Shown: positions 31,976 through 42,282, counted from the stretch's first letter. The stretch: DNA of 64,000 nt from Pseudomonas fluorescens NCIMB 11764 (GCF_000293885.2 NZ_CP010945.1:2686001-2750000); one strand, 5' to 3'. The notes: generated by a model not told the origin, from the letters alone. Numbers and translations are program-made.

Positions 31976-33262
31976 TCACGCTGGGGTTCCTGTAGTAACC
32001 GTACCGTTCTTGGCCTGCAGCCGCTTGTACTCTCTGTCCACCGCACGCTGTGCTGAAGCCTTGCTCTCATACAGGTGCGTCAGTCTTTTAGGCTTGCTCT
32101 GATCTCCCTCGGTAAGTTTCTGCTGCTTACCGTCTTTATCGCGGTACCACGCCTCGATACCTGAATAGTCTTTGGCCTGGTCGGCCAGATCCTCTACCTC
32201 GTCACCATCCGGCAGCTTTGATTCAAGTTCGAGACTCGTGGTGAATGAGTCCGACGAGAAGCTGTGTTTGACGTTGCCACCCAGCCAGATAATGTCCGAG
32301 ATTTCCTGCTTGATTCCCGTCAGGGAATAGGTGAGCTCAGGCATCAGATCCGGACGACCACGCGCCAGTGTATAGCTGAGTGTCGCGGTACCGCGTTGCA
32401 GCTTATTCCACTCAGCCCGGGCGGCAACGAGCGCGCTTTGTTGGTCGGTGTAAGAGTGGCGGAGGTCCTTGATGTTTTCTCCACCGCCCGATATTGCTTC
32501 TTTTTTTTCGGCACTGTTGACGTCGTAGTAGAACGCTCGTACGCCCGTGTAACTGTCTCGGTCAGCTTGTAGGAACCGGTGCTGGTCGCCGTCCCGGCGG
32601 GTCAGAGTGACATGTGGCAAATTCAGTCCACTGGCGCTGGTAGCGTTACCGATCGGCATGAACAGAAGCCTGCCGGCTTTCACTGTGGCGATCGCATCAT
32701 GCTCCTGTCCCAAGCGGGAGAGCAGGTTAGCGTCTGATTCATTGGCCTGATCAAGATGCACCAGTTTGATTGCACTGAGAGCGGCGCTCACCAAAGGGCC
32801 AAGACCGTATGCGCCCGCAATGGCCTGCACGACTGATTCGATCGTCTCGTTATGCCAGCTTCGTTCCCGTTTGACCTTCAAGCCCGCGCTCATGTCGACG
32901 CTGCGCGCTCGAATATTCAACTGGTCCGGAGCACCGCTGTGTTCGGTCTCGTCGACGGTGTAAGTGCCTTTGTCGACCAACCCCGTATCACTCCAGCCAA
33001 GCCACAGCCTCAGGGTTGCGCCTTTCGGAGGAATTACCAGGCGCCCGTCATGATCCGAAAGCGTGACATCGAGCTGGTCGGCGGTAAGCCCGCGGTTGTC
33101 GGTAAGATCGATGCTCATCAGACGCTTTTCGATAGCCGCTGTAATGTCGCGCCCATCGACCTCCAGCCGACAGATCGGGCGTGGGTAGGCTCTCGCTTCG
33201 CGCATGGAGGCCTGCGCATCCTTCATAAAGCCATCGATCTGGCTCAGTGCCTGATCGATCAC
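31976..33262 (-). CDS. D: Late control protein D (baseplate hub)
   Basis: A 428-residue protein of the phage late control D/gp27-like hub family. Starts with a P2 D-like N-terminus (RPICRLEVDGRDITAAIEKRLMSI), then NESDANLLSRLGQEHDAIATVKAGRLLFM, a D signature. The C-terminus has a LysM-like repeat region (AQRAVDREYKRLQAKNGTVTTG). It forms the hub at the tail tip. Last gene of the F-E-T-U-D operon; overlaps gpU by 4 bp. Confidence 0.92.
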   Translation of the reverse strand: MIDQALSQIDGFMKDAQASMREARAYPRPICRLEVDGRDITAAIEKRLMSIDLTDNRGLTADQLDVTLSDHDGRLVIPPKGATLRLWLGWSDTGLVDKGTYTVDETEHSGAPDQLNIRARSVDMSAGLKVKRERSWHNETIESVVQAIAGAYGLGPLVSAALSAIKLVHLDQANESDANLLSRLGQEHDAIATVKAGRLLFMPIGNATSASGLNLPHVTLTRRDGDQHRFLQADRDSYTGVRAFYYDVNSAEKKEAISGGGENIKDLRHSYTDQQSALVAARAEWNKLQRGTATLSYTLARGRPDLMPELTYSLTGIKQEISDIIWLGGNVKHSFSSDSFTTSLELESKLPDGDEVEDLADQAKDYSGIEAWYRDKDGKQQKLTEGDQSKPKRLTHLYESKASAQRAVDREYKRLQAKNGTVTTGTPA

Positions 33263-33699
33263 AGGATTTTCCTCAGGATGTTGCCGGCTGTACTGACGCC
33301 TGCGCCGAGGAGATCGACGCGGCCGTCATCGATCCGTTTAAGCGCGATGGTGAATTCAATTCGACGTGCTGCGCCGTCCGAGAAGAACAGGGTTTTGGTT
33401 TCGCTGATGTTATCGATCACCCAGATGCCCAAGATCCTGCCCGTGCCTTCAATCAACGGCCACGCCTTCCCCGTATCGGCCATGGCGCGGAGCGTGTCGA
33501 GGCTGAGTGGCGTTCCTGCGAGTGCCGGCAGCAGAATACCTGGCATGGTGATGGAGTCGTCCCCACGGCCCAGAAACTGGCGTGCTGGATTGGTGCCGAT
33601 ACGGGACGTTGAGCCGTGGCGCCATTCTGTCTGGCGTTGCAGCTCCTGGTACGCCAGGGTTTCGAGGCTGAAAATGAACATACCGAGAGCCATCATCAT
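33259..33699 (-). CDS. U: Phage tail protein U
   Basis: A 146-residue gpU-family tail terminator/tail-end protein. Signature: YQELQRQTEWRHGSTSRIG...RQFLGRGDDSITMPGILLP, and IWVIDNISETKTLFFSDGAARRIEFTIALKRIDD. It lies between T and D as in P2. Confidence 0.92.
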   Translation of the reverse strand: MMMALGMFIFSLETLAYQELQRQTEWRHGSTSRIGTNPARQFLGRGDDSITMPGILLPALAGTPLSLDTLRAMADTGKAWPLIEGTGRILGIWVIDNISETKTLFFSDGAARRIEFTIALKRIDDGRVDLLGAGVSTAGNILRKIL

Positions 33700-33705
33700 G
33701 GCCGT

Positions 33706-36393
33706 TTACTCCTGGTCAAAAAGGGCGCTGCGCCCCTTGGCTTGTTTTGCCTGCTGGCGCTTGTCCAGTTCTGCAGACACCGCTCGGGCGATCGCAGCGG
33801 CATCCATCCCCTGGGCAGCATGAATATTGATGACGATTTGATCGGGTGCCATCTGCATCGCCGCTGGAGCTGCTGCGGCACCTATCGGCGGGCGATTGTC
33901 TACGGCGATCGCGCCCTGTGCACCGCCCAAACCCACGGCAAGGGCACCCACCTGGGCCGCGCGTTTACCCATGCCCATGATCGAATCGAGCATGCCGCCA
34001 CCATCCCCGTTGGCACCGATTGTCACTGTGCCTGCCTGGGTCATCAGCGCACCCACGGCCTTGACGGCTTCAAGCGGCCCGCCCTGTGCCTGAGAAACGC
34101 CCTGCGCTAGGCCGGCCATGGTGAAACCGCCGAGCTCGGCAAAAACCCGGGACGGACTGTGAATACCCAGCTTTTCCTTGAACCAGTCGACGGTGTTGCT
34201 ACCAGCGTCAGAGATGGCCGTCTTCACAGTGCTCATCGCGTTCGTGATGCCGTTGACGAGTCCCGCGATGATCATTCCCCCGAACTCGGTGAATCGACCT
34301 GGCATCTCGACGCCCATGTAATTCATCACCGCCGAGAAGGCCTGGTAGAACAGTCCAATGGGACTGAAGTTGGCGAGCGTCGTCAGGATGCCGCTGATTC
34401 CGCCGCTGAACCCTGCTTTGATTTCCGCCCAGGCACCGATGAAGTAAGCCTTCACCTTGTCCCAGTTCGCATAGATCAGATACGCCGCAGCGGCAATGGC
34501 CGTGATGGCCAGGCCAATTGGGTTGGCCATGAACAGTCGGCCGACCCACATGAGCGCCTGGCCGACAAAGGGCAATGCTTTCGAGCCGAGATTGACCAGC
34601 AGCCCGATCAAGGATGGAAGGCGGATCCCGATCAGTGACAGCATGTAACGCACCGCGAGGAATGGTCCGAGGGTTGTCGCCAGACCCAGAGCAACCGTGC
34701 TGAAACCGATCGATAACGCGGCGATGCCGGCGCCGACCTTCAGTATCCCCAGAACCAGCCCAGGGTTGGCGGTCGCCCACGCGTTCACGCGCTCGAGGAC
34801 GCCGTTAAATCCGCTAATCAGTTGAACTAGTGCTGGTTTAAGGGTCTCGCCCAATGCACTGCTCAAGTTGAACATGCGGTTTTGGGACATCTCCCAGCGG
34901 GCAGACAGTTGGTCCCCACGGATATCCCCTTCGCGCTGCATCGATCCTTCGCGCTTGGGTGCGCTGTCCGTCCCGTTCACCAGTTCCAGCTGACGCCGAT
35001 ACTCACCCATGTTGGCGGCAAGCTTTGCTGCGTCGTCGCCGTACTCTTTGCCAAACAGCTCGGTCATCGCACCGAGCTGCTGGTTTTTAGGCAGCAGGTT
35101 GACGGCATCCAGCACCTTTTGAATGGTGCCGGTCGCATCTTTGGCCATGCCGTCTTGCACGGCCTGTGCCTCCAGCCCGATCGACTTCAACCCCTCAACG
35201 AACCGCTTCGGCTGTTTGGTGGCGATCGCCAATTCTCTGATCATGGCGTTTGTAGCGGAGCCCGCGATTTCCGCCGACGCGCCCAGCGACAAGAACGTCG
35301 AGCCCAACGCGGCGGCGTCCTTGAAGGACATGCCGACCGACGCGGTAATGCCCGCCGTACGTTGCATGACGTCAATGATGTCTCCCCCTTTCGACATGGC
35401 GTTGTCGTCCAGGAAGTTGATCGCGTCACCGAGCTGGTTGACGTTCTTGATTGGCAGCTTGTACAGGTTCGCGATCCGCGCCAGGTTCTCGCCGACTTCC
35501 TGTGCCGGCAGGTCGAAGGCCGTTGCGGCTGTGGCCGCAACGCGGGCGAACTCCAGGAGGTCATCCTTGCCTTGGATGCCCATTCGCGCGCCTCCTTCCA
35601 CCAGGGCAGCGATATCGGTCGTTGCCATGGGGATGGTTTCAGACATCTTCTTGATGGCAGTGGCCATCTCGTAATAGGTCTGGGTGAGCTGGCCGTTTCC
35701 ATCCCGGGCGCCGTCCACCTGTTTGGCCACGCCGGCCATGGCGTCTTCAAAGCGCGAGTAGTCTTTGACCATGCTGATGATCGGCATGCCGGTTGCTGCT
35801 CCCACGGCACCGGCGCTCGCACCGGCGACAGCGGCATTGCCGGCTAGCTCGCGGCCCTTGGAATAATTTTTCTGTGCGCGAGAGACGCGCTCCTGCTGCT
35901 TGGCGAGTGCGGTGAGCTTGTCTTTTTGCGACTGGATGGCCTTGTTGGCCGCCTCGATCTCAGTCTTCAAGCGGCGCTCGGTAGTTCCCAGGTTACGGGT
36001 GTCGACGCCGGCCGACTTGATGAGGGGAATCAGCCGCTGCAGCTCCGATCGCTGGGCGGTGTGCTTATTCGTCAGTTTTTCAACCGCTGCAGTGGCGTTG
36101 ACGAAGGATTTTTGGAAGGCCGCAGAGGGGGCGTCCATCTTCTGCAGCTGCTCGCGCAAGCCGCGCAGTTTGTCCTGTGCGCGAGCCAGTTCCTCTGAGG
36201 ACTGGCGGACGGCTTCGCGCTGCTTGGTATAGCTGGAAATGTTCGACTGCTGGGCGTTGAGCTCCTTCAGCTGGTCCCGCGCCGCTTTCAAGGCGCGAGA
36301 GGTGGCATTGCTCCCAGCGCTGATCTGTTTGAGAGGGGCGGTGACCTTGTCGATCGCCGACAGCAGGAATTCCAGCCGCAGCTTGTCAGTCAT
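33706..36393 (-). CDS. T: Tail tape measure protein T
   Basis: An 895-residue tape measure protein. N-terminal coiled-coil region (~residues 10-190), then GRELAGNAAVAGASAGAVGAATGMPI and the conserved YSRFEDAMAGVAKQVDG block, central hydrophobic segments (~560-660) for membrane penetration and a C-terminal GAFTMAGLAQGV-like region. It sets tail length. Start ATG 36393 overlaps the end of the E' gene by 8 bp. Confidence 0.93.
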   Translation of the reverse strand: MTDKLRLEFLLSAIDKVTAPLKQISAGSNATSRALKAARDQLKELNAQQSNISSYTKQREAVRQSSEELARAQDKLRGLREQLQKMDAPSAAFQKSFVNATAAVEKLTNKHTAQRSELQRLIPLIKSAGVDTRNLGTTERRLKTEIEAANKAIQSQKDKLTALAKQQERVSRAQKNYSKGRELAGNAAVAGASAGAVGAATGMPIISMVKDYSRFEDAMAGVAKQVDGARDGNGQLTQTYYEMATAIKKMSETIPMATTDIAALVEGGARMGIQGKDDLLEFARVAATAATAFDLPAQEVGENLARIANLYKLPIKNVNQLGDAINFLDDNAMSKGGDIIDVMQRTAGITASVGMSFKDAAALGSTFLSLGASAEIAGSATNAMIRELAIATKQPKRFVEGLKSIGLEAQAVQDGMAKDATGTIQKVLDAVNLLPKNQQLGAMTELFGKEYGDDAAKLAANMGEYRRQLELVNGTDSAPKREGSMQREGDIRGDQLSARWEMSQNRMFNLSSALGETLKPALVQLISGFNGVLERVNAWATANPGLVLGILKVGAGIAALSIGFSTVALGLATTLGPFLAVRYMLSLIGIRLPSLIGLLVNLGSKALPFVGQALMWVGRLFMANPIGLAITAIAAAAYLIYANWDKVKAYFIGAWAEIKAGFSGGISGILTTLANFSPIGLFYQAFSAVMNYMGVEMPGRFTEFGGMIIAGLVNGITNAMSTVKTAISDAGSNTVDWFKEKLGIHSPSRVFAELGGFTMAGLAQGVSQAQGGPLEAVKAVGALMTQAGTVTIGANGDGGGMLDSIMGMGKRAAQVGALAVGLGGAQGAIAVDNRPPIGAAAAPAAMQMAPDQIVINIHAAQGMDAAAIARAVSAELDKRQQAKQAKGRSALFDQE

Positions 36394-36505
36394 CTTTTGC
36401 CCCACTTCGCTTGCGGGCGCGTTCGCGCCATTCCATCAGTTCGGTCAGGGGAAGCGGATCCATCTCCGCTGGCCCCCAGTGAAAAATCACGGCGATGTCC
36501 GCCAT
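36386..36505 (-). CDS. E': GpE' family tail protein
   Basis: A 39-residue frame, MADIAVIFHWGPAEMDPLPL... with WRERARKRS, matching the short GpE family. In P2 this sequence is also made as a -1 frameshift extension of gpE. It overlaps the tape measure start. See the slippery site at 36556. Confidence 0.85.
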   Translation of the reverse strand: MADIAVIFHWGPAEMDPLPLTELMEWRERARKRSGAKDD

Positions 36506-36513
36506 GGCGTCAT

Positions 36514-36858
36514 CTACGCAACGAGGGATGCATCCACCTTCGCCGACTTCGGCAGCAAAAAACCGGCGACCTCGGTGGCCATTTGCACCAGGTCGGCCGG
36601 GTCCATGTTGCCGATTTCGTGGTCGTTCAAAGTCGGCGTAGTGATTCGCGGCAAGACCTTGCGCAACGCGAGCACGTCCATCTGTAGCAGATCGGTCAGC
36701 GTGACGCCGCGCAGCTCGCCGGAGACTGGTTTGCGCAGCGTGACTTCGGTGATTTCGGTCGAACCTCTGATAATGGGCGTATCCAGGGTGATGACTGGAC
36801 GGTTTGGATTCTTCTCGGCGGTGGCGTCTGCAGCTTCGTTTTTTTCAGCAGTTTTCAT
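36514..36858 (-). CDS. E: Phage tail assembly protein E
   Basis: A 114-residue gpE-type tail assembly chaperone (ITLDTPIIRGSTEITEVTLRKPVSGELRGVTLTDLLQMD...). It ends just upstream of E' in another frame; a slippery heptamer near its 3' end allows a fused E+E' protein. Both forms help assemble the tape measure in P2. Confidence 0.9.
   Translation of the reverse strand: MKTAEKNEAADATAEKNPNRPVITLDTPIIRGSTEITEVTLRKPVSGELRGVTLTDLLQMDVLALRKVLPRITTPTLNDHEIGNMDPADLVQMATEVAGFLLPKSAKVDASLVA
36556..36562 (-). other. Slippery heptamer for -1 frameshift (E to E+E')
   Basis: T TTT TTG on the minus strand, in phase with gpE codons Phe-Leu of GFLLPKS. A -1 slip there continues as AAEVGEGG... through the stop of E and into the E' frame without a stop. 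The same heptamer is used in P2. Confidence 0.8.
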
Positions 36859-36911
36859 GTCTGTAGCCTTTTCAATAGAGGGGGCCGGGTGTGCCGGCGG
36901 GAATGTATCGC

Positions 36912-37427
36912 TTACAGGCCGATCGCCTTCCGGTGCTCTGCCAGCATGTCTTTGCCGTTGACGTTGAAGATGAAGTTCAGCAGGTCTATTTCGACTTCCA
37001 CATTTCCATCGATCGTCAGCTTGTAATAGCTGCAGGTGGTGGTGAACTTGTGTTCCGTGTCCTCACCACTCTCCGAGTCGCCCATGTCGATTTCTTCGTG
37101 CCGGCCGCGCACGACGACCTCCACGGCGGAAACCTCACCGGTATCGTCGCGCTGAATTGAGCCAGCCCACCGCAGCATGATCCCGCTTGCCGATACGGCA
37201 CCGTACTGACGCAGTGCCGTCAGGTCCCAGCCGCCGAGGGTCCATTCCAACTGGATGCCGTCATCGCCATGACCCAGGTCGACCTTCACCGCCCCATCCA
37301 TGCCGCCGCCCCGGAAGGCTTCGAGCTTGCGGGCGAGTTTGGGCAGGGTGACGCTCTTGCACGCGCCGACGTAGCTGACACCGTCGTTGTACAAGTTCAT
37401 GTTCTTGAGCTTTTTGGGCAGAGCCAT
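36912..37427 (-). CDS. FII: Major tail tube protein FII
   Basis: A 171-residue tail tube protein: MALPKKLKNMNLYNDGVSYVGACKSVTLPKLARKLEAFRGGGMDG... and C-terminal NFIFNVNGKDMLAEHRKAIGL, as in P2 FII. It polymerises inside the sheath. It lies 50 bp after FI. Confidence 0.93.
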   Translation of the reverse strand: MALPKKLKNMNLYNDGVSYVGACKSVTLPKLARKLEAFRGGGMDGAVKVDLGHGDDGIQLEWTLGGWDLTALRQYGAVSASGIMLRWAGSIQRDDTGEVSAVEVVVRGRHEEIDMGDSESGEDTEHKFTTTCSYYKLTIDGNVEVEIDLLNFIFNVNGKDMLAEHRKAIGL

Positions 37428-37476
37428 TTGGGCGCTCTCCTAAATGCGCGGCCGACGCCGCGCGGATGAATGAATA

Positions 37477-38649
37477 TCAGGCGTTGACGCGGCTGGCGAA
37501 GTCGACCAGGTAGCGATCGGTGATCCGCTGACGCAGGTTCAAGTTCTCCAGCGGTGGTACCGGCGTGTAGTCGTAGTCCAGGTAAAGCTTGCCGGCCTTG
37601 AGGGTGTCCTTGTCGTTGACCGCTTCGTCGTACCAGCACTCGCCACCGATCAGATAACCCAGACGCACCAGCTCGCGGAACTTGGCGTTGATCCCTTCGA
37701 CGATGTCGCGCACCAGGCTTGCGTGCATCGGCTTGTCGACTGCCCAGAATTGACCTTCGGCCATGGTGTCGGCCAATACCTGGGCGGTACGGGTGTAGTT
37801 TTCGAAGGCGAACAACGGGTCGTCGCTGCACGTGCGCGAGCCCCAGAAACGGAAGCCTTCACGACGGATCAGCGTGGTGACGTCCGCCGCGTTTAGCAGG
37901 CCGGCGTCGGTGGCCGGGTTCTGCAGATCCCAGTAAATGTCCCGGCTCAGTCCGGACACGCCATTGACCGCCACGTTGGAAAGGGTTTTGTGCCAGCCGA
38001 CCTGCTCATCGAGCTTGGCGCGCAGGCCCAGCGCGCGGGCGATCGCCGAAGCGGGCGCGTCGGCATTCAACGTGGTATCCCAGTTCACGAAATCCGGCCA
38101 GATGGTCATCAGTTCGCGGGCACCGAAGTTCTCGCGGTAGGCGATGGCGTCGGAGACGGTTTCGCAATCCCAGGCGCTGGCGTAAGCGAAGCCACGCAGC
38201 TTCTGTGCGGTGAGGACCAATTCAGTGGCCACCGCCAGCGAGTCGAGACCAGGTACGCCGAGGATGCGTGGCCGCACGCCCAACTGCGCCTCGGCCGCCA
38301 GCAGAGCCTTGAGCCCGGTGTACTGGCCACCGGCGGTCACACCGCCGATGACGTTGGTGGTGGTCTCGGCCGCATCCTGCCCTTGGGCGACGCGAACGAC
38401 GACGGTGATCGGGCTGGATTGGTCAGCGATGGCGTCCAGGCTTTTGGCCAGCGTGCCTTGTACACCAGCCTTACCACTGGCGGTAAGCACGTCGGTCAGC
38501 AGAACCGGGCGATTGAGCGGAAACGCGATTGGATCGGCATCTTCGGCGGTGCAAACCATGCCGACAACGGCGGTTGCGACGGTGCGGATCGGGCGGGTGC
38601 CTTCGTTGATTTCGACAACTCGGACGCCGTGGTGATAATCAGTTGGCAT
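37477..38649 (-). CDS. FI: Tail sheath protein FI
   Basis: A 390-residue contractile sheath protein: [34 protein letters not shown] at the N-terminus, [43 protein letters not shown] centrally and a P2-type C-terminus. ATG 38649 starts the family sequence; the open frame upstream is not supported. It heads the F operon, 84 bp downstream of an Ogr-type box. Confidence 0.94.
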   Translation of the reverse strand: MPTDYHHGVRVVEINEGTRPIRTVATAVVGMVCTAEDADPIAFPLNRPVLLTDVLTASGKAGVQGTLAKSLDAIADQSSPITVVVRVAQGQDAAETTTNVIGGVTAGGQYTGLKALLAAEAQLGVRPRILGVPGLDSLAVATELVLTAQKLRGFAYASAWDCETVSDAIAYRENFGARELMTIWPDFVNWDTTLNADAPASAIARALGLRAKLDEQVGWHKTLSNVAVNGVSGLSRDIYWDLQNPATDAGLLNAADVTTLIRREGFRFWGSRTCSDDPLFAFENYTRTAQVLADTMAEGQFWAVDKPMHASLVRDIVEGINAKFRELVRLGYLIGGECWYDEAVNDKDTLKAGKLYLDYDYTPVPPLENLNLRQRITDRYLVDFASRVNA

Positions 38650-38723
38650 GCGGAATTCCTGCGCGTTGGTGGCGATGAAGAGCAGGGTGACGCGCGCGCG
38701 ATGCAGCGGCGAGCATCTGGGGT

Positions 38724-38742
38724 TGTAGGAACGACTGGCACA
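38724..38742 (-). promoter_or_regulatory. Ogr-type box of the F operon
   Basis: TGT-N13-ACA, in the context TTGTAGGAACGACTGGCACA. Centre is 84 bp upstream of the sheath start. It matches the boxes at 44133 and 50512 in spacing and in the TGTAG start. Confidence 0.7.
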
Positions 38743-38818
38743 ACAAGCACACAGCGGTATCGACGTAAGTCGACACATGGGCAATGTAGGGATGGAAACC
38801 GAAGGCATCCCTAGAGGA

Positions 38819-38846
38819 GAAAAAGCCCCACATGAGCGAGGCTTTG
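38819..38846 (-). terminator. Terminator after the tail fibre assembly gene
   Basis: On the minus strand AGCCTC...GTGGGGCT then TTTTTC. It closes the V-W-J-I-H-assembly operon just before the F operon promoter. Confidence 0.75.
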
Positions 38847-38900
38847 AAGGGAGTTGCGTTGCGCGTAGGAGTAAAGAGTCCGGCACGCCAGTGCGGGCGT

Positions 38901-39260
38901 TTAGTCGGCTAGTGCTTCATCTGGAGATAGCGGCCAGTCGATATCGGTCGGGAACGTTGCCTGCTCCTCAATCCGGTTAAGGTCGATTCGGTAACCTTTC
39001 CACAGCACCAGGCGGGCCGCTTCGTCAGCGGAGGCCTGATCGGTGTCGATGGCGTCCTGAAGCGGCCCCATGCGATTAGCGGCGACGGCCAATAGCTTGT
39101 CGCGCTGCACCTTCGCTAGCTTGGCTACCTCTTCGACAGAAGGCGGCAGCGGTAGCGTTTCTGCCGGCTTCACGTCAGTAAGCACCTCCCCCAGCAACAG
39201 GTCGCTTTCGCCATTGACCGACCGCCAGCCCTGCCCATCTATACGTACGGCAAAATTCAT
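38901..39260 (-). CDS. Tail fibre assembly protein
   Basis: A 119-residue chaperone of the tail fibre assembly family; the C-terminal signature is [29 protein letters not shown]. It helps fold the fibre encoded just upstream, overlapping it by 4 bp. Confidence 0.88.
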   Translation of the reverse strand: MNFAVRIDGQGWRSVNGESDLLLGEVLTDVKPAETLPLPPSVEEVAKLAKVQRDKLLAVAANRMGPLQDAIDTDQASADEAARLVLWKGYRIDLNRIEEQATFPTDIDWPLSPDEALAD

Positions 39261-41674
39261 ACATCATCCTCATAACCATGAATGACAACAGCCCCGGCTG
39301 CGGTCTGCGAGACTACAAAAACACTCATGCTTTCGAGCATGATGTCGGCCGACATGACGTCAGGCGCGGCACCTGTGCCGCCGGCCAGCGTGGTGGAAAT
39401 CGGTGGCGGCACTTGAGTCCTTGAGCCCAGATAAGCCGCATTCGGCGCAATGCAGACGTTCGACTGCGCGGTGCCGTTGTAGCTGGCAATGGCCGTGAAC
39501 GATGCGGATACCGCCGTGATGGGCACGAAGTTGACCAGCGACGCTTCCGCCCAAACCGGTGCGGTGGCGCTCCAGGTGCCGACAATGCCGCCGGTCACAC
39601 TGCGCGACGACACCACGTTTGTGCCGGGCGCGATCAACCATTTCACCTGGCGCCCACGCTGCCGGTAGCGCAGCGGGTATTTGTTAGTGGCATCGGTGAA
39701 AAACGCGGTGACACGTACAGCGGTGTACCCAGCGGGCAACACCGGCTCATACATGAACAGTAAGGCGGCCGCTGCTGACGTCGTAATCGCGGGCTGGCTG
39801 GCCGTGATTTGGCTGGGTGAATCCACCGAACTAATCACAGTGCCCGGCGGGAACGCCGCGCCGCCGAATGGCATGCCCGCGCGCATGGAAGCAGTGTTGG
39901 CAATGCCGGTCACCACAGGCGAGCCGGCCGTCGTCGCGCAGATTACAGACGGCATGGCCACCGCAATTCCCGCACGAACTGCACCATTGGTAGCCACCCA
40001 ACCGCTGTACCAGCTGGATGCCGCAAGGACGCCAGAGTCCAGGCCACCAAGTCCAACGGTCGCGAGATTGATGCCAACGTCCACATTGTCCAGGGCCAGC
40101 GCCGGTCCGCCGCTACCCACAATCAAACGCCGTGCCTTGATCGCCAGTTGCGCAGCGGTGCCTGTAGCAGAAACAAACAAGCCCTTATGCCGGGAAACCG
40201 CCAAATTCCGAAGCGTCTGGACTTCGGCCGCCAACGCAGAAATATCAATGGTCCCCTGATTGACCGGAGTGTTCCAGGCCTTGATGCACCACATAACCGC
40301 CAAGTTGCGCGGGCGGGTTTCAGTGCCGCCTACAGATGATGTGTCGTAGTTGATTGACGCACTTGGGTTCACACCAATAACACCGGTCGAGCTCAGACCG
40401 TAGGTAGCGTTGTGCGTGTTGCCGTACTTGTGCGTGTGCGCTTTCAGATCATCGGCTTGGAAACTGCCGATTGCTCGGCCAGCATCCACCCCGCGCCCAT
40501 GGTCCCAACCACGCAGGAACTCTCCGCGCGATTCGGGCAGCCGGAAATTCCCTGCGCCTTCGTTACCCTGGTTGAAGGCCGTGCCAAGGAATGCGGCCAG
40601 GTCAGGATAGGTCGCAATGCTTTGCACACTCCCGTCAATCTCCAGAAACCCGGGAGCGATCTTGTTCACTGGGAAACCGACCATGGTGCCGACCGGCAAT
40701 GCCGAGGCCTGGGCGATCATCGCCGCGACTTCTGTCTTGGTATAGGCATCCACAATCCCGTTGCCAGCCAGGGTTGTGGGGTTGGTGGCACCGATCACGC
40801 GGCCGTTCTTGTCGACGCTCACGCTCCGGTAGGTACCGGCGGTGATGCCGGTGCGACCGACGATCATTTCAAAGCTCAGTGCCGTGATTCCCAGGACAAT
40901 GGGTGAGTCCGTTGTGAGCTGCCAGATACTGTCGCTGCTGGCTGTACCTTGTTCAACGTGAACAAAGAGGCCAGGAGTTATTTCAGTGCTCGCATCTGCA
41001 TCCTCGCTACGCGACCATGCCCCCGCAGCTGCCACGTAGAGGCCATTGTCTTTGCCTGCAGCCTGATCCTTGACCAACACCCGCTTTCCAGCCGTTACGG
41101 CTATTCCGTCGATGCTCTGCAGCCCGTTCAGTGCAATAGGGCCCGTTGTGGCTACCAGTACCGAATGCTTGAAATCCTGCTTGTTCAGCTCTTCGAGGAC
41201 CTTTGAATCCACATATGCCCGGGTCGCCAGTACCACGCTCGGATCGATCTTGAGTTCGACACTGCTGCTGTTGCTGACGATGAGGTTCATGCGAACGACT
41301 TGCGTACGCCCTGATCCCTGGGTGAGCAGCGGCTTGAAGGATGGCGCGCAGTTGGCAATTGCCACTAGGTCGTTGTCCGCATCGTACAAGCCGATTTCGC
41401 GGATCCACCAGCCACCGACCTCAGCTGGAATAACCTGCTCGGCAATGATGACGGCGGTGTTGGCTGGGTCGACCTTGAGCTGGTTCAACGGAGCACGGCG
41501 GCGCTCATTGATCAACGCTGTTTGTGTTGCTGCAGGGATTGGGTCCGCACCATTGGCGTCCCCCACGCCCATCTGTGTGATCTTCCAAGGGATGCCCAAG
41601 GCATCAGCGTTCGCCTGTTTGGCGGCACCGATGTTGGTCAGAATGGCGAAGAACTGCGAGTTCTGGTCGATCAT
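39257..41674 (-). CDS. H: Tail fibre protein H
   Basis: An 805-residue fibre. The N-terminal DUF3751 base-attachment domain (~residues 1-160: FAILTNIGAAKQANADALGIPWKITQMGVGDANG) is followed by a repeat-like stalk, a tail collar domain (~345-400: GFPVNKIAPGFLEIDGSVQSIATYPDLAAFLG) and a C-terminal receptor-binding part from ~480 without a recognised fold. The tip determines host range and is the part most likely to vary between strains. Confidence 0.9.
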   Translation of the reverse strand: MIDQNSQFFAILTNIGAAKQANADALGIPWKITQMGVGDANGADPIPAATQTALINERRRAPLNQLKVDPANTAVIIAEQVIPAEVGGWWIREIGLYDADNDLVAIANCAPSFKPLLTQGSGRTQVVRMNLIVSNSSSVELKIDPSVVLATRAYVDSKVLEELNKQDFKHSVLVATTGPIALNGLQSIDGIAVTAGKRVLVKDQAAGKDNGLYVAAAGAWSRSEDADASTEITPGLFVHVEQGTASSDSIWQLTTDSPIVLGITALSFEMIVGRTGITAGTYRSVSVDKNGRVIGATNPTTLAGNGIVDAYTKTEVAAMIAQASALPVGTMVGFPVNKIAPGFLEIDGSVQSIATYPDLAAFLGTAFNQGNEGAGNFRLPESRGEFLRGWDHGRGVDAGRAIGSFQADDLKAHTHKYGNTHNATYGLSSTGVIGVNPSASINYDTSSVGGTETRPRNLAVMWCIKAWNTPVNQGTIDISALAAEVQTLRNLAVSRHKGLFVSATGTAAQLAIKARRLIVGSGGPALALDNVDVGINLATVGLGGLDSGVLAASSWYSGWVATNGAVRAGIAVAMPSVICATTAGSPVVTGIANTASMRAGMPFGGAAFPPGTVISSVDSPSQITASQPAITTSAAAALLFMYEPVLPAGYTAVRVTAFFTDATNKYPLRYRQRGRQVKWLIAPGTNVVSSRSVTGGIVGTWSATAPVWAEASLVNFVPITAVSASFTAIASYNGTAQSNVCIAPNAAYLGSRTQVPPPISTTLAGGTGAAPDVMSADIMLESMSVFVVSQTAAGAVVIHGYEDDV

Positions 41675-42282
41675 GGGTAAATTTCCAGGGTGTCGATTGT
41701 GTGGTCACGCCCACCACGGCCAATAATCCCCGAGACTTCAATGTCTCGCGGCACCGGCGGGTAAACGTCGATTTCGTCGCCTTCATGCACCGCTGCGGCA
41801 AGGTGAAAGCCGCCCGACGATTCCAGGCTGATGGCTAAACCTGTCAGGTGACGGCTGACTGGTTTGGCGTCATCGATCAGCCGCTCCAGCTCCTGATACA
41901 TTTCTTCAGTGATGCCCGTGTCCAGCACGCCGACTTTCAGCGCGAATGTGCCTGGTACGCCGGTTGGCACGGTCTGCCACCATTCCAGGACGTCGATCAA
42001 ATAACCGAGGGGCTCGACCACGCGCCTCAGCGCGCCGATCGTTCCTTTGCGGGAATGGATGAAGTACGAACCTTTGATGACCTGGCGTTTGGTTGACTCC
42101 GACCAGGTGCTGTCCCAGCGGTCGACGGAGAATGCCCACGCGAGGTAGGGCAGAAGCTGCACCGGGCATCGATCGGGGTTCAGCAAATCCCTGATCGGAA
42201 CAGGAACGCGCTCGAGCTGAGCGAGGGCTTCAGCCGCAAGCCGCTCAAGCTGTTTAGCGTTCGGTGGCAATAGCCCCGTCAT
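41671..42282 (-). CDS. I: Phage tail protein I
   Basis: A 203-residue baseplate protein: LLPPNAKQLERLAAEALAQLERVPVPIRDLLNPDRCPVQLLPYLAWAFSVDRWD is the P2 I signature. ATG 42282 overlaps the J stop (ATGA). Wedge component next to J and H. Confidence 0.93.
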   Translation of the reverse strand: MTGLLPPNAKQLERLAAEALAQLERVPVPIRDLLNPDRCPVQLLPYLAWAFSVDRWDSTWSESTKRQVIKGSYFIHSRKGTIGALRRVVEPLGYLIDVLEWWQTVPTGVPGTFALKVGVLDTGITEEMYQELERLIDDAKPVSRHLTGLAISLESSGGFHLAAAVHEGDEIDVYPPVPRDIEVSGIIGRGGRDHTIDTLEIYP

